This document shows positions 49,601 to 62,000 of a stretch of DNA of 64,000 bases, piece by piece. Numbering within the stretch: position 1 is the first letter of the stretch; the number at the start of each line of letters is the position of its first letter. Below the pieces are notes generated by a model. It worked only from the letters and a program-made list of their open reading frames with translations. It did no database searches and had not been told where the DNA came from. The translations under genes were made by a program, and so were the position numbers. Origin of the DNA: Corydoras sp. C115 (taxonomy: Eukaryota > Chordata > Actinopteri > Siluriformes > Callichthyidae); contig JAFMOC010000043.1 of the NCBI GenBank assembly GCA_019802505.1, positions 1,144,501 to 1,208,500 on the forward strand, written 5' to 3'.

Positions 49601-51697
49601 ATAAAGCCACATTTAATTATTCTTCTTTTTAATTTCTGTTTAATCTTTCTACCAAAGTTTTTTTTTTTTTTTTTCCCAAGCAATTTCAGTTTTATGGTAA
49701 GTGGGGGAAATGTAATGAATTATTAGTTTTGTTTTGTGCCCATTTATCACTTTACTATTCTGAAGGTCCAAATTGGTTTTATTTATCTAAGCTTTACACT
49801 TGCTGAGGCTAAAGATACAAACTTTCTTTCTAGTACAACATCCTGCCCTACACCTTCCACCATAAGCTATTAATATCTTTATTACCAGAAGGCAAAGTCA
49901 TTTTGTACCTAAGGTTGCCCTTGACCTTTTCCTGTCCTTTGTGTTACACTGCAGAGACATTTCTAGCTCTATACAAAGTGCTATAAGGTCACCACTGGTG
50001 CTACAGCTCTCCTGATTTATCTTTGATGTTCTGACGAGCTACAGTCCTAAGATTCCAGCTCAGTCAACCAAAAAGCTTACTCAACCCAGCCTTAAAGTAA
50101 ATCCTCACAGACATTTCACTTCGGAAGCCAGCTGTCCGTGATAGCCAGCTATAGGGACATCTGGCACAATAAAGATAAAGAAGGCTCACCAAAGACTCAC
50201 CATCTGTATACTGGAACAGAAAAAGTACTAACCATGAGGCATGGTGGTAAACTGAACTCACCCGAGAGTCATACGTTCGTTGCATTCACGGTTATGTGTG
50301 CTTTTATTTGCACTGCAACTGTGCACTCTATAAATGAAGAGCTTTCTTTTTGAATTTAAAGGTTCAGCAACTATGTCATGTTTGGTCTTAAATTTAAGAA
50401 AAATAGTTTTTGAATGTGCTTATAAACAATCCGCATGAAATAGCTGTAAGTCAGAGTTTTTGCTGGAAAAAGAGTTACCACAGCATTTCGAACATCTCTG
50501 TTCTGGCACTGAAGACTAGTGATATTGCAATGCTGCAGCTTCTTTTCTGTATTCCATATTGCATATACTGAGGCTCTTCAACGTTCTTTGAAAAATATAA
50601 TGCTGCACTATGCTGAACGAATATCTAGGACCTTTCTGTCTGAATGCTATTATTTGCTTTGTGTTCAGTTAGTTACTACACTATATGATCTGCATGGGGA
50701 ACAGTGTTCTTTTAAAAACCTAAGGACCCCTAGGTCTTGTTTGAAAAGGCTGGCTGTGTAACCTTATGAGACCTATGCCATTATGATGTGCTGTGCTTTA
50801 TGGAAAGGTTAGTCATATGTAACAATTTGTTTACATGTTCACCCAAAGACATTTTGACAGTTTTATTATGAACGTTTTGATTAATTATGGTTACAGAATG
50901 CATCACTAGTCTGAAGGCAAGGGCAGACTCATTGCATTCAATGTGAAACAAGTGTATATGTGCTTTTAGGCTACAGCTGTAGGAATGTATGGAGGCTGTG
51001 TGGTTCACACCTTCCTGTTCCTGTTAACTGTAGAAAAAAATAATAATGTCACTGCATGATAAATGGTGTTGGTTAGTCAGTCTATAATGTGTTATTGATT
51101 TTAAAAAGAAATTATTAAACGTTAATAAAAACTTAAACATCATTTATAGATTGTGGATGTTAACTACAGAAGAAAGTGGGAGAAAAAATAAACCAATGAA
51201 TTTATTAATTAAATAAAATGAAAAAAAAAAGGGGTTCCTAGCTATAGTGGAGCAACAATAAAGAATATCCAAAATGACTGGTATTCATGCTGTAATTGTA
51301 TCATTGGGTACACGATCACCCAACAGTTAGTCAAAGGTTAGTCAGTGGTGGTTTTGCAAGGGGGGTTAGGTGCCTTTTTATGAGTGAGATATAGCACTTG
51401 TTGGGTTTTTGGGATTTTTTGCAATTCTTTTAACTTTGTGTGGTTTGATTTTGAGGTACATATTTTCACTTGTGAAGAATTTTAATGGATTTTTTTGAGT
51501 CAGATTGTTTTTTTTTTTGTTTTTTTTTTTGTTTCTTTAGTCCATTTCTTTTCATTCAGAATCTCATCCCATTATACTGTCACCAGATATCACACAGCCA
51601 AGCCACAGTCATACAGCTACACTGCAGAGGAATTATCCATATCTGTTTTGATTATTGTTGCTTGGCTTGGTTTGAATATTGTGATTGCGTCTGAAAG

Positions 51698-51698
<1 letters not shown>
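46680..51698. other. Long stretch of unique noncoding sequence
   Basis: About 5 kb without a young repeat. A minus-strand frame at 48145-48390 contains a cysteine cluster (CCVCRWLLAG...LCC) but fits no family I recognise. Poly-T runs at 49659 and 51508-51530. No gene supported. Confidence 0.5.

Positions 51699-51764
<66 letters not shown>
51699..51764. repeat. (TTA)n trinucleotide microsatellite
   Basis: About 22 uninterrupted TTA units. Confidence 0.98.
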
Positions 51765-54716
51765 TCTAATCTATATATTTTCAAGTTGTCATGTTATTGC
51801 ATGTCAGCCAGCCTCAGGAGTATGATCTTGTTATCAATTCAAATCCCAGAAGGATGGCATCTGGCACCTTGAGAGCTGAATTAGCATTCTGGCATACATT
51901 AGCATTCACCTCACATAACCTCACCCATAGAAGTACAAATATCAACAAGTCCACGAAAAGGCTTATTTCTCATTAGCCAGATAGACAGGAGATAATGGCT
52001 GGAGGGAGAAACAAACAGGAACACATTTTTAAGTTTTAATTAAAAATGCCATAGCAATTAGACACAGTAGTGTAAATGAACTGCAAAGACATACTTTGAG
52101 AGTTAAGCTAGGGCTATAAACCTAACAAAGCAGTGCTCAAGGTACATAAAACTCTCCACATTTCTTAGTGTGAATCCTTGTCTCTGAAGTCGGCCTATGG
52201 TGGCCATAAAAAGAAAAGGAATACGCAAACAGCAATTGAGGTCAAAGGAAAACAGAGCACCACAAATGAGATCAATTAATCACTTTGTAATGGGGGCTCC
52301 ATCTGATCAATTGAATTTTATTAAGCTGGGAGAGAATAAATGAATGTGTTCAGTTTGGACCCTGCTAAGTTAGGTGTTGGAGACAGCGGCTGAGTTCTTA
52401 TAATTTTTTTTTCTGCCATCACATCATGGCACAACAATGAATATATGCTGAAAGCTAGATATTAAACAAAGAAAACCAGCAATCACCATGATGTGAATTA
52501 TAAAAATAAATTAACACATATTATTAAATTCAAATATTCGTTTTAATTGTTTATAGTTTTGTTCATAGATACTATCTTTTAAAATACTGAAACGTGTATA
52601 CATATAAATATATATATAGTAGAGACTTTTAAAGACTTTAAATTCCATTTTTACTATTGCACAGCATTCTTTTGACTACCTCAGAAAACATAGAATAAGT
52701 GCCAAGCACGAAGAACGATGTGGCGCTCGCCCAAGGTAATTGGTTTTCTGGAGTGGTGGCCATGTGCAGATGAAAAACAATCGCCAAACCCTTTAACAGA
52801 TGCTGTAATTACCTGAGCAGAGTACAAATTCTTGAGCAGGGTCCCTTACACTTTTTTTTTATTTTGTAGAGACTGCTTAGATCAGTGTATACAAGAGCTT
52901 TGTTTTGTTCTCAATGTGCCCCTCGTTGCATAAACTCCTTTCCAAAAGAAGACAACATTGCTACTTAACCTCGCTAAAAAAGGCACCCTTTTTTTCTTTC
53001 TCTCTCTCTCTTTGCTCTCCTTGAAGGAGGTATCTTATCCTTCTCACTTTTTGAATTTCCCAATTGTGGAACTAATTAAGGTATATTATATCATTTCAAA
53101 AATCATAAAAAGCACATAAATATAAGCATATAATTTGTCTGAAACAACTCGCAAAATAACAAAATAAACTGCAATATATATGAACCTCAGAATTCTGGCT
53201 CTCTGCAACCTCAGTGCTCACCACTAGCACCACCACATCACCTAATTGAACTAAGAGAGATGAAACCACAGCATCAACCATTCTAGATCACTACAACTCC
53301 ATGACTTTAAACTATATATAAAAAATATGGTCCATTTGTCTTTGACCCCAAAGCCCCTGCAACCTCCCAGCAGTATTGTATTTCCAATGTTGAATTTATG
53401 GACTAAAAGTAAACCTTTATCTTGTGTACAATGTTTATTTCTCAAATTCGAAAACTTGATGAGTTTTCTCAAGTAATGTGGTACTTGACCATAAAAATAG
53501 ATGCTTATTTTATGATTTAATTTACATAATCAGTGCATTTTTGTAGATTCTGTTGTCATGGTGACAGCCGCATGTCACGTTTTAGCTTAAGTAACATGAT
53601 TCACAGTGCACATGCTTATAGATCATTAGCCGTTAGATAACTGCTTGATGTATGTTTATTAGAGCATTTTTTTTAAATATCATAGAAGGCTAAATACAGA
53701 CAAGTTGGAAAAGCATTTCACAACAAAATGTTTATATCAAACCAGTTTCATGGCTGCCAGACAGAATACAATTTTTAAAATTTTTTGTTGCTGTTTTTTT
53801 CCGTTTTTTCTCCAGACTCTTCTTTTTGGAGTGGGAAAATTATAAACCCTCTGCATATGAAACATTGAAAAATGGAGATGCACCCTTAGCTGACTGAAAA
53901 TGCAGGGCTTCATTTAATTTTGCTGTTCATTGGCTGAAGAAGAAATGATTTGCTCTGGCATCTGTGTAGAGACTTAACATGGAGCACAGTTAAAATGTTA
54001 CAAATTACAAATGCAAGTCTGGAATATTAATTACATTGCAGCACATTTTACCCAAGACAGAAGTCTCTACATCCTTCTCTCAGCTTCTCTTTTTAATGGG
54101 TCACCAACAAAATAATTACACATTTCTAATCCTTCTTCTCCTGCATTAGTTTCTCACAGAACCAGATATAATTCTATAATGAGAGAGCATGTTTTAAGAT
54201 CTTTTGTTTTATAGAGTACAGTTCACCCTCATAGATGTAATGATACTTCACATTGTAAAACTATTTGGAATAATTTAATGGACCACAAATGTAAGGAAAA
54301 CAAGTATATCTGGAAGACGCGCTAGACAAAAATAAATGTTAAATGCTGTTTATGAAAAAATAAATGACATTTCTTTGCAGCTTAATAGTTTGCCTATTTC
54401 TAGACTACATACAGTATATACCTTTTTTCTACTTGATTCACTCAGATTCCCATAATTATGGCCGCATTTTGAAAGGGAGCCAGTACCAGTGCCCCTGATC
54501 ATTAACAATAAAGGGTTAATGATGCTCAGCATTGAAATAATAAAATGTGTTTGCCAAATTCCAAAAATCAACATGGCTCTCTCTCAGAAATACATGGGTA
54601 GTTTAATGCCAAAATATTTTGCTCTACTGAAGCTAATTACGAAAACGAAAATTAATAAGCAAGTAAGTGTTCACCAAACCAAACATTTATAAACACAATA
54701 TCTCAAAATAAACGCT
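51765..54716. other. Unique noncoding sequence with two high-complexity blocks
   Basis: No gene supported. Blocks at about 52140-52400 and 53880-54110 have balanced composition and no repeat similarity and look like conserved noncoding DNA. A CTCTCTCTCTCT run lies near 53000. Confidence 0.4.
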
Positions 54717-54780
54717 TCGGACAAAACTATTGGGACACCTACACAATACACTCAGGGGAGCTTTTATGATAAATTGCTTA
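54717..54780 (+). mobile_element. Tc1-type transposon end fragment
   Basis: GACAAAACTATTGGGACACC and then TACACAATACACTCAGGGGA resembles the end of a widespread fish Tc1-type element (AAAGTATTGGGACACCTG..CATTACAC..ACAGGG). No transposase or matching opposite end is adjacent. Confidence 0.6.
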
Positions 54781-56369
54781 AAATCTTTAATAAACCAAAA
54801 TGTATTTTTATGGTAAGAAGCTTCAGTTGAGTAAGTGCTTTTTTTATTATTATCAACTAAATCATGTTTTACGAATACAAATACTAATTTTGTCCGATAT
54901 GAACTGGTTTGCCATCAAAAGTTGCTAAAGAAGGACAGTCAGCTCCTACCTCTGGGTAAATTTTGGTAAAAGTCTTTTGTCCTTCATACCTCCCTTTAAC
55001 CCTCAGCTCAGGTGAGAGTAACACTCACAGAAATGACAGAACCTCAACAGTGATGACAATGACTGCTAGACTATGCTGTCTCCTCTCTACTTCTATCCTC
55101 TCTGTCCTTCTCTCTCCTTTCCCTCATTTTGTCTGAGCCCCCAGGCCTTGTCTAGCTTCTAGAGAATATATAATATATAAGTTACCATTCTATGTCACTG
55201 GAAGTTAATGGTGTCTAGAATTAGATTTGTATTTAGGTTTTAATTAGTTTTGTTATTTTATTCTATGTGAATTTAAAAGCTAAGCTTGCTTTCTCCACAG
55301 CAGTAAGTTTGTTACTGAAAGAAAGCCTGCACCTTGCAAACACAGCTCATATTTTGGATGATAAAGCTTAATAAGTTCACTAGAAGAATTTTCAGCAGAC
55401 TGTAAGAGAGTTGCAGGTAATTGTCTATTTCTGAGTGTTCCAGAAGAGCATTTAGGGTTTTGACTTTGATGGAGTACCAGAGTCATGAAAAGTTTCAAAG
55501 GATTAATTTTCAACAAAGCTTCAGGCACTAGTGTCCAATACGATGCACACCTGCCCGTCCTGCACCAATCTGTTCTGAAACAATTCCTAATACTCTTTTT
55601 TCTATTGACTTCTGAACAGTTGTGATCTCTGAATGAAATGATAAGGGCAACCTTAGGGTCATAGTGTTGTGCTTTGATTGACAAGTGCAGTAATGTTCAG
55701 CCAAGAGGTTCCAGACCAACTTGAACTCTGGTCAAAAATCAAAGTGCTTAGTCAACATGTCTTTAAATTAATTACACATTCTTTAGGTCCTTTACTTCTT
55801 CCTATAGTTTTCTTTTGCTGCTGCTTCCCACCTTCACTTTAATGCACCAGTAGCTGTCAATGTACACAAAAATATAACATTCTAATTTATTGTTCCTTCC
55901 ATTAAATTGCTTGAACTTATTTCATTGTCTTCTAAACCCTTCGGTTTCTGTAAAGAAAATGTATAGGTTTAGAAAAATATATCTTATTTTTACAATGAAT
56001 AAAGAAAGGAAACCTGATACATAAACCAATTATCACTATATATTTTATTAAATGCTTTTGGTTATATAAACAGGTGATAGAGTGCACTCCATGTGTTTCC
56101 ACTCCCACACTCCCTCCTGCTGAAGTTGAACGATGTGAAAAGATAACCCTGTTAAAAGATATTTGCTTGAACCACCATTTGCTGTCTCTGTATATTCAGC
56201 TTTAAATTTGTAAGTGGCCAAAAGTCTCAGGGGATTATAAAATTACTTTTTACTGAATTAATAAATAACCTTAATTTCCTTAACACTAATTGTTCACCTT
56301 CCTTTATGCACATTATTGTTGTATATTGGATTCTCTATAGGTCACAATTTCTGCTCAGATCAGGTTTTC
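54781..56369. other. Unique noncoding sequence
   Basis: A 134-codon minus-strand frame (55280-55684) has no recognised domain or neighbouring exon. No repeat recognised. Confidence 0.45.
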
Positions 56370-56600
56370 TAGTACTGTTATCCTAATTAGGATAAAGGTC
56401 CCTGGTTCAATTCAGAGTCCCACCCAGTACTATAGCTGAGGGGCATTAGGAAAGGAACTGAACCCTAATTGCTCCCTGGGCACCATATACAAGGCTGCCC
56501 ACCATTCTTTGTCTTTCACTGCCTAAATGGGTTAAATGTGCAGGGCAAATTCCTCTGTATGAAAGAACTGTAGGCAAAATAGATCACTTCACTTACTTGT
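56370..56600 (+). mobile_element. Old tRNA-derived SINE of a second family
   Basis: GGTCCCTGGTTCAATTCAGA (B box GGTTCAATTC), then GGGCATTAGGAAAGGAACTG, CCTAATTGCTCCCTGGGCAC and GGCAAATTCCTCTGTATGAA. This follows the layout of a different fish SINE type, which has ...TGCTCCAGGG..., a CTGACC/TGCCCACC block and a ...GAATTTCCCTGT.TG end. Diverged, and placed immediately upstream of a young SINE. Confidence 0.6.
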
Positions 56601-56614
56601 AAATTATTTAAAAT

Positions 56615-56982
56615 GAAATGGACATTGGCGGCATGGTGGCTTAGTGGTTAGCACGTTCGCCTCTCAGCGCTAGGGATTCCCGGTTCGAATCCCCATCTGG
56701 GTGGAGTTTCCATGTTCTCCCCGTGTCTGCGTGGGTTTCCTCCGGGTTCTCCGGTTTCCTCCCACAGTCCAAAAACATGGATCAAGTCAATTGAATTCTC
56801 AAAATTGCCCCATATAGATTGTGTCTGTGTGAGTGAGTGTGTGCCCAGTGATGGATTGACGCCCTGTCCTTGGTCTATCTGCCCACCGCCGAGATGTTCT
56901 CCCCTGGATGGGCATGGGGAACCCCACCTGCCACCCTAATACAGGATAAAGTGGGAGATAATGAATGAATGAAATGGACATT
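56615..56982 (+). mobile_element. Full-length young SINE with TSD
   Basis: The body at 56627-56970 is in sense orientation, with GGCGGCATGGTGGCTTAGTGG, B box GGTTCGAATCC and a complete core (TTTCCTCCGGGTTCTCCGG). Duplication GAAATGGACATT at 56615-56626 and 56971-56982, partly ambiguous because the tail also ends in ATGAA. Subfamily states GAATTCTCAAAATT and GGTCTATCTGCCC, and AGATTGTGTCTG as in the 39.4-kb copy. Confidence 0.94.
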
Positions 56983-58388
56983 TTCTTTTAGGCTTTCAAA
57001 TTTAGTCTTGTTCCAATATATCTAACTATATTTCTAGTAATTAGTAAAATAGTTTAATTACTTCTCAAAAAAGAAAAAAAGAAAATATCACAGAGTTGGA
57101 AAGGAATAACCCCCTGTCTGATATTAATCATACACATTTCAATGTACTTGTTTCATTTGTTTACAGTTCAATAACTAAAAGAGCGTGTAGTCCTGTCTGC
57201 ACTCTGTTGTTTTAAAATATCCTTCGATATGAAACAAGGGAAAGTAAAATTTCCACTCTATGACTTTTCTTTCAGCTCCCTGACAGAAGTGCTCCATCAT
57301 AGCCAGACCACTGCTCTTCCTTTGCTATCTGACCCATACTTTCTCCCTCCTGCCTTTATTCTTCCCTTCCACCTATCTATCTCTGTCTCCCACCCTGTCT
57401 CTATAGTTGGTTTGACTTGTGTGTAAAAGGTGCTTTTGGTGCAGTTTGTTTCTGTCACCTCTGATTAATGACTAGCAATAACATTACAACTTGCATGGAC
57501 ACAGAAGGGTGGATATCTACCACACACAATCAATAAATCAGTCATCCACAACTTCAAAGCCTATATAAAGTTGTTCCACTCATATTTCATGTCCTGATTA
57601 TTAAATGTTTGTTATGAACATGAACCTTATAAAATAGATATAACAATCAGTCCCTTTCATGACCTGATAGTGCATCAATTTCCACAACTAAAACAACAAA
57701 ATGGCAGGATCTTAAATTTACAGAAATAGAAAATTATGATATTACCAATATAAATAATTATAATCTGTTTATTGGGAAGCTCGGCTTGCTATGGCAGCAT
57801 GAATGTCAACACAATTTAATAAATGTTTACATTACTTTTATTATGTAAATAACAGTTACCATGCTAATGTGTTAATCAATGCAATAAAACTGTATATGTC
57901 TTAAGGCTGAGTAGAACATACAGAAAGCTACACACAATAGAAATAATATGCTAAAAGAACTACTGTAAATGTACTTTGTTTAATCTCCCTAGATATTATT
58001 AATAAAGTGGTCTAGAAGTTGAACTGGTATTTATAATATAATATTTCTTTACCCTACCTTGTTTATTGAGACTATTTTCATTAATATAACACTTAATTTA
58101 TGTTTATATAACACTAAGTTTGTTACCGTGGGCATAAGGAAATCAGAAATGTAAACTATTGGTGTGTAAATTTAATGATTTTTTTTTTAGCCTATGAAGG
58201 ATTTATGTTTTAACAAGGACGGATCCAGTTAGGTAAATGAAAGTAAAAACCGCAAAGGTGGAGGCAATGAAAAAAATTATCATATTACAAATAGAGAGAT
58301 AAAGGAAGTGAAACACCTGAAATTTAACCCAACAAGATGGCAATTATGATAGCAGGAGCTTTTTTAGATCCCTACTTACATAGTCATT

Positions 58389-58390
<2 letters not shown>
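56983..58390. other. Unique AT-rich noncoding sequence
   Basis: No gene or repeat recognised. Confidence 0.5.

Positions 58391-58448
<58 letters not shown>
58391..58448. repeat. Pure (AC)n microsatellite
   Basis: An uninterrupted 58-bp AC run. Confidence 0.98.
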
Positions 58449-58450
<2 letters not shown>

Positions 58451-58683
58451 CCCATTGTATTATTTTTCCTATCCCAGAGATATTATGAACTAGTGAAAAA
58501 ATAGTCAAGCTCACAAGGACAAAGGGTCTTGCTTAAGGCTTCTACACTATTCTACACTATTAAATCGGAACTCCTAAAGATGGAACTTTCCTTGCCTGAG
58601 GAAAGACTTTAGTTTTTGAGCTCTGCGACAGAATATTGGCACACTGTGAAGAGAAGGAAAGAAGGAAATGTAAATTTAGTATG

Positions 58684-58815
58684 TTGGGGGGTATTGTGGT
58701 ATAGCCTACTGGGTAGCACTTACACCTCCCAGCAAAAAGGCCCTGGGTTTGATTCCCGTTTCCTTTCTGTGTGGAGTTTGCACACTGATTCTCCTGTCTG
58801 CATGCCCTTTATCCT
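58684..58815 (+). mobile_element. Old SINE remnant (head and start of core)
   Basis: GGGGGGTATTGTGGTATAG...GGGTAGCAC (A-box region), then CAGCAAAAAGGCCCTGGGTT and TTGATTCCC (B box), then CTGTGTGGAGTTTGCACACT and CTCCTGTCTGCATGC. The order is that of fish V-SINE-like elements, but the sequence differs clearly from the young family in this window and it stops before the 3' domain. Confidence 0.75.
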
Positions 58816-61800
58816 TACAGATTTAAGGGGATAAAACAAAATCTGAAAACACTGACTGTCAGGTACAAGCCATGAAATAAATCACTCAGTTCAATATTAA
58901 TTTACCCACATCACTGCTTTTCTGATAGTCTTCCAATGTTTTAATAACAGGGTTATATAATTTATATAAGGTTTTTTTTTTTTAAAAAATCTAATACATA
59001 TGTGCAATTTAAAGATTTAAAGATTTGTGAGGCTGCCCTTATTTCAGATTAGAGTACTGCCACCTAAAATGTCTGTGCCTGTCCACAGCGCTTTCAATTA
59101 TCAGATCACCCAGAAAACTCAGGTCTCCTCCTCACATGCTTATCTGTCCCAGAGTCATATTGTTTCTGTCCTTCTCAGTGGGCTTCTAATAAATTCATTT
59201 ATGCTTGATTAAAACCCGTAAGTCTTCTTAGATTAGCACTACATTAGCTGTGTCTTTAATGCTTTGTTGCTACAAATGAGGGAGCTTGATGGGCCATTTC
59301 TATCAAAGATAAAAGACAGACAAAATGCTATTGTACAGCTTTATCTCACAAGCTGCTATACGGCACAAAGTGTTTCCCAAGCCACACATTAATTTGATCC
59401 CCATTCGATTGGCAGAGGTCTGTATCTTCAGGACACCTAGCTAGGAAAATAAGAAAAGGCCAGGGCAAATCTGATTTGATTATGTCAGACAGCTGGATTG
59501 TAGGGAAAATGTACATAAAGAAAAAAAAAATGAAAAAAAAAAAATCGGCAGATTGCAGAATGGTTTCTACTCCATCAGAAAAGGAGTTAGCTGATTAGGA
59601 GGTAAAAAGAGCAGCCTTTTTGCTGCACTGTAGTGAATAGAATGATTACTCAAATGGCGTGATTCTGGATTTGATTCTGTTAATAATCACATAAAATGAG
59701 GCCAATCCCATGAAGAGCAAAGTGAATATTTTATAAAAGTTGCCAAAAAGTTCTGTAAGGCTTAGAAGAATCATGTTTAATTCTTTGAAAACCTTTTTAA
59801 AAAGCTCCAGCTATGGATTGAATAGTTAAAGTAGGTTTTTCTCTACCAAATATGATTTGATTTACGTAACATTATTACATGCTTAAAGCAGTGACATTAT
59901 TCCCAGCTGAGCTGCAATGCCAATACAACTAATACACTGACTAAGATGACATTGTGCTTTTTTAGAATAAGATCAGAAGAAGATTAGAATCCAACATTTG
60001 AGGTAAATATGAACTTACACATGTAGGTGTAAGAAAATACGACTGTGAGAATAAAATCACAAGTAAAGTCATGACACTGGAACTTTCCAACGCCAAGGAA
60101 AGAAACTGTCAACGACTTGAAATTCTCAACCTCACAACTCATCTGGTATGATCATCCACTGTGGAATGTTTTAATGAATCCAGCTATTATTTATTTTCAG
60201 CCAAGTCAGGTGAAAGAATCTGATGACACATTACATCAAAAGCTGCAAAACAGACTCAACAGTATGAGAGCTGAGATCTGTCTAGCTGGGATACAGCAGG
60301 CCATTTTTCATTTCATACTAAAGCATCTGGACTCTCCAGGTACTTGTGCCAGGATTTTAAATGCAGACTCTCTTCAGCATTTGATACCAGAATACCTAAG
60401 CTAGGAAACTTTCTGAGCTGATGTAAAATATTTCATTTGCATCTGCGTCATTCTACTTTGAATCAGAAGTAAAAACAACTTAGAGAGTTTAAAATAAAAA
60501 TATTCATATCCCAGTCAAGTTTGTGTTCTCTTCTCCACTTACTCTCTACAAATGATTGCTTTTGATGATTTAGATAATTGATAATGTAACAAGCTGATTG
60601 GGTAACTAATAATATTTTTAAGTTCTAATACATACTAATGATGATCAATAACTTTCCTCAGAAAGCAACCCAATTTGTGTTCTGGTGCAATTGAAAAAAT
60701 CATGAGCTTAACATAGATTCATGATGTAAATGACCGTTAATTGCAACATGAAAGGAAACGTGTTTATTTAACTATTATCTCCTTAACATTTTATTGAGAA
60801 GGACTATTTTATTATTTAGGTTTTCTAAGTGAGGAATGTTTTGCGCTTTAATTATCTGAAGTCTTAACAAAAGACTTCCTTCCGAAGTTGGCTAAGTTCC
60901 ATTTCCCTTAGGCCCTATTTGGGCAATTATTATCATCTCTTACAGAAAGCATCCTTAAATCTGCACCTGCCATCTGGTTTGGAAAATAAAAAAACTGGTA
61001 ACACAATGATCAGGCTGGTGAAATCATAAGTAGCAGTTTGGCTCCAAACAGAAAAGTCATTTATATTCAGAATAATAAAAATGTCATGGCTTTCACTTCA
61101 CCCTGGAACCAGGATATAGCAGAGTCTACATTTGCATCATCATAATTGTTTCATTCCCAGAGTCATTATATTTTATTATTAATCACACCATCTAGACAGC
61201 ATTCTAACCCACTCATAGCAATGTTGGCTTGCCATTAGCAACTCTTCCAAACTATAATTATCACTTTCTTGTTTCATAAATTTTTGTGAAGGCAATGAAT
61301 CTATTTTAAAATCAGAATGCAGTGGCAACGTTTAAGAAACTAACCTATTTGGCACTATTTGACATAAGTTCTTAAGCCAATTTCTATGTGCGTCCAGCTT
61401 TTTGCAGTCCTGACAAGTTTATGTTCATTTGTTTAACTGTTGCTTTTCCTCAACTTTATCACAAAGTCATTTTAAAAGTACCTTATCAACCATGGCAATG
61501 TATGTTTGCCAAAGGTAGAGGATAAATCCTTAAAGAACAGTGTTTTTTATTGCTTTATGAAGTAATCAAAACACTACTGACTTATTTTTTTATTATTATT
61601 TTATTTTATAGATAGGTAAATATTTTCATATGCATATTATTGTTTTATATCAGCATGGATTACTACAAAATACTCATTTGAAATATTGGAATTTTATTAT
61701 GATGCATAAAAATCAATTAGCTGTAATTGCAAGATCATTGTGTAATCAAAAATGATAATGTGAAGCCTTTGAAGTTGCCAATATCTGACTCTCTTCCACT

Positions 61801-62000
61801 CTCACCTTGAGCCTCTGAGCAAATGATGGAGATTGGTGATGAGGAAGTTTCTGGCACAGCATTTGCATTTACGGAAAGGACTGCACAATAAAGCACTCTG
61901 ACAGTCTGGTGCACTTACACAGCACCGACTATAAAGCATCTGACGAAAGTCAAGCATAACTCATCTAGAGCCCCTCACTCCATACAAACTCATTTCAAAA
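58816..62000. other. Unique noncoding sequence with a high-complexity block at 59220-59520
   Basis: No gene supported. The block 59220-59520 has balanced composition and no repeat similarity. A 95-codon plus-strand frame (60117-60404) has no recognised domain. Confidence 0.4.

Noticed and set aside
51495..51872. 125-codon frame with a long isoleucine run
   Set aside because: The run is the translation of the (TTA)n microsatellite, and its flanks have no coding character.
55280..55684. 134-codon minus-strand frame
   Set aside because: No domain, no neighbouring exon, and composition similar to the background.
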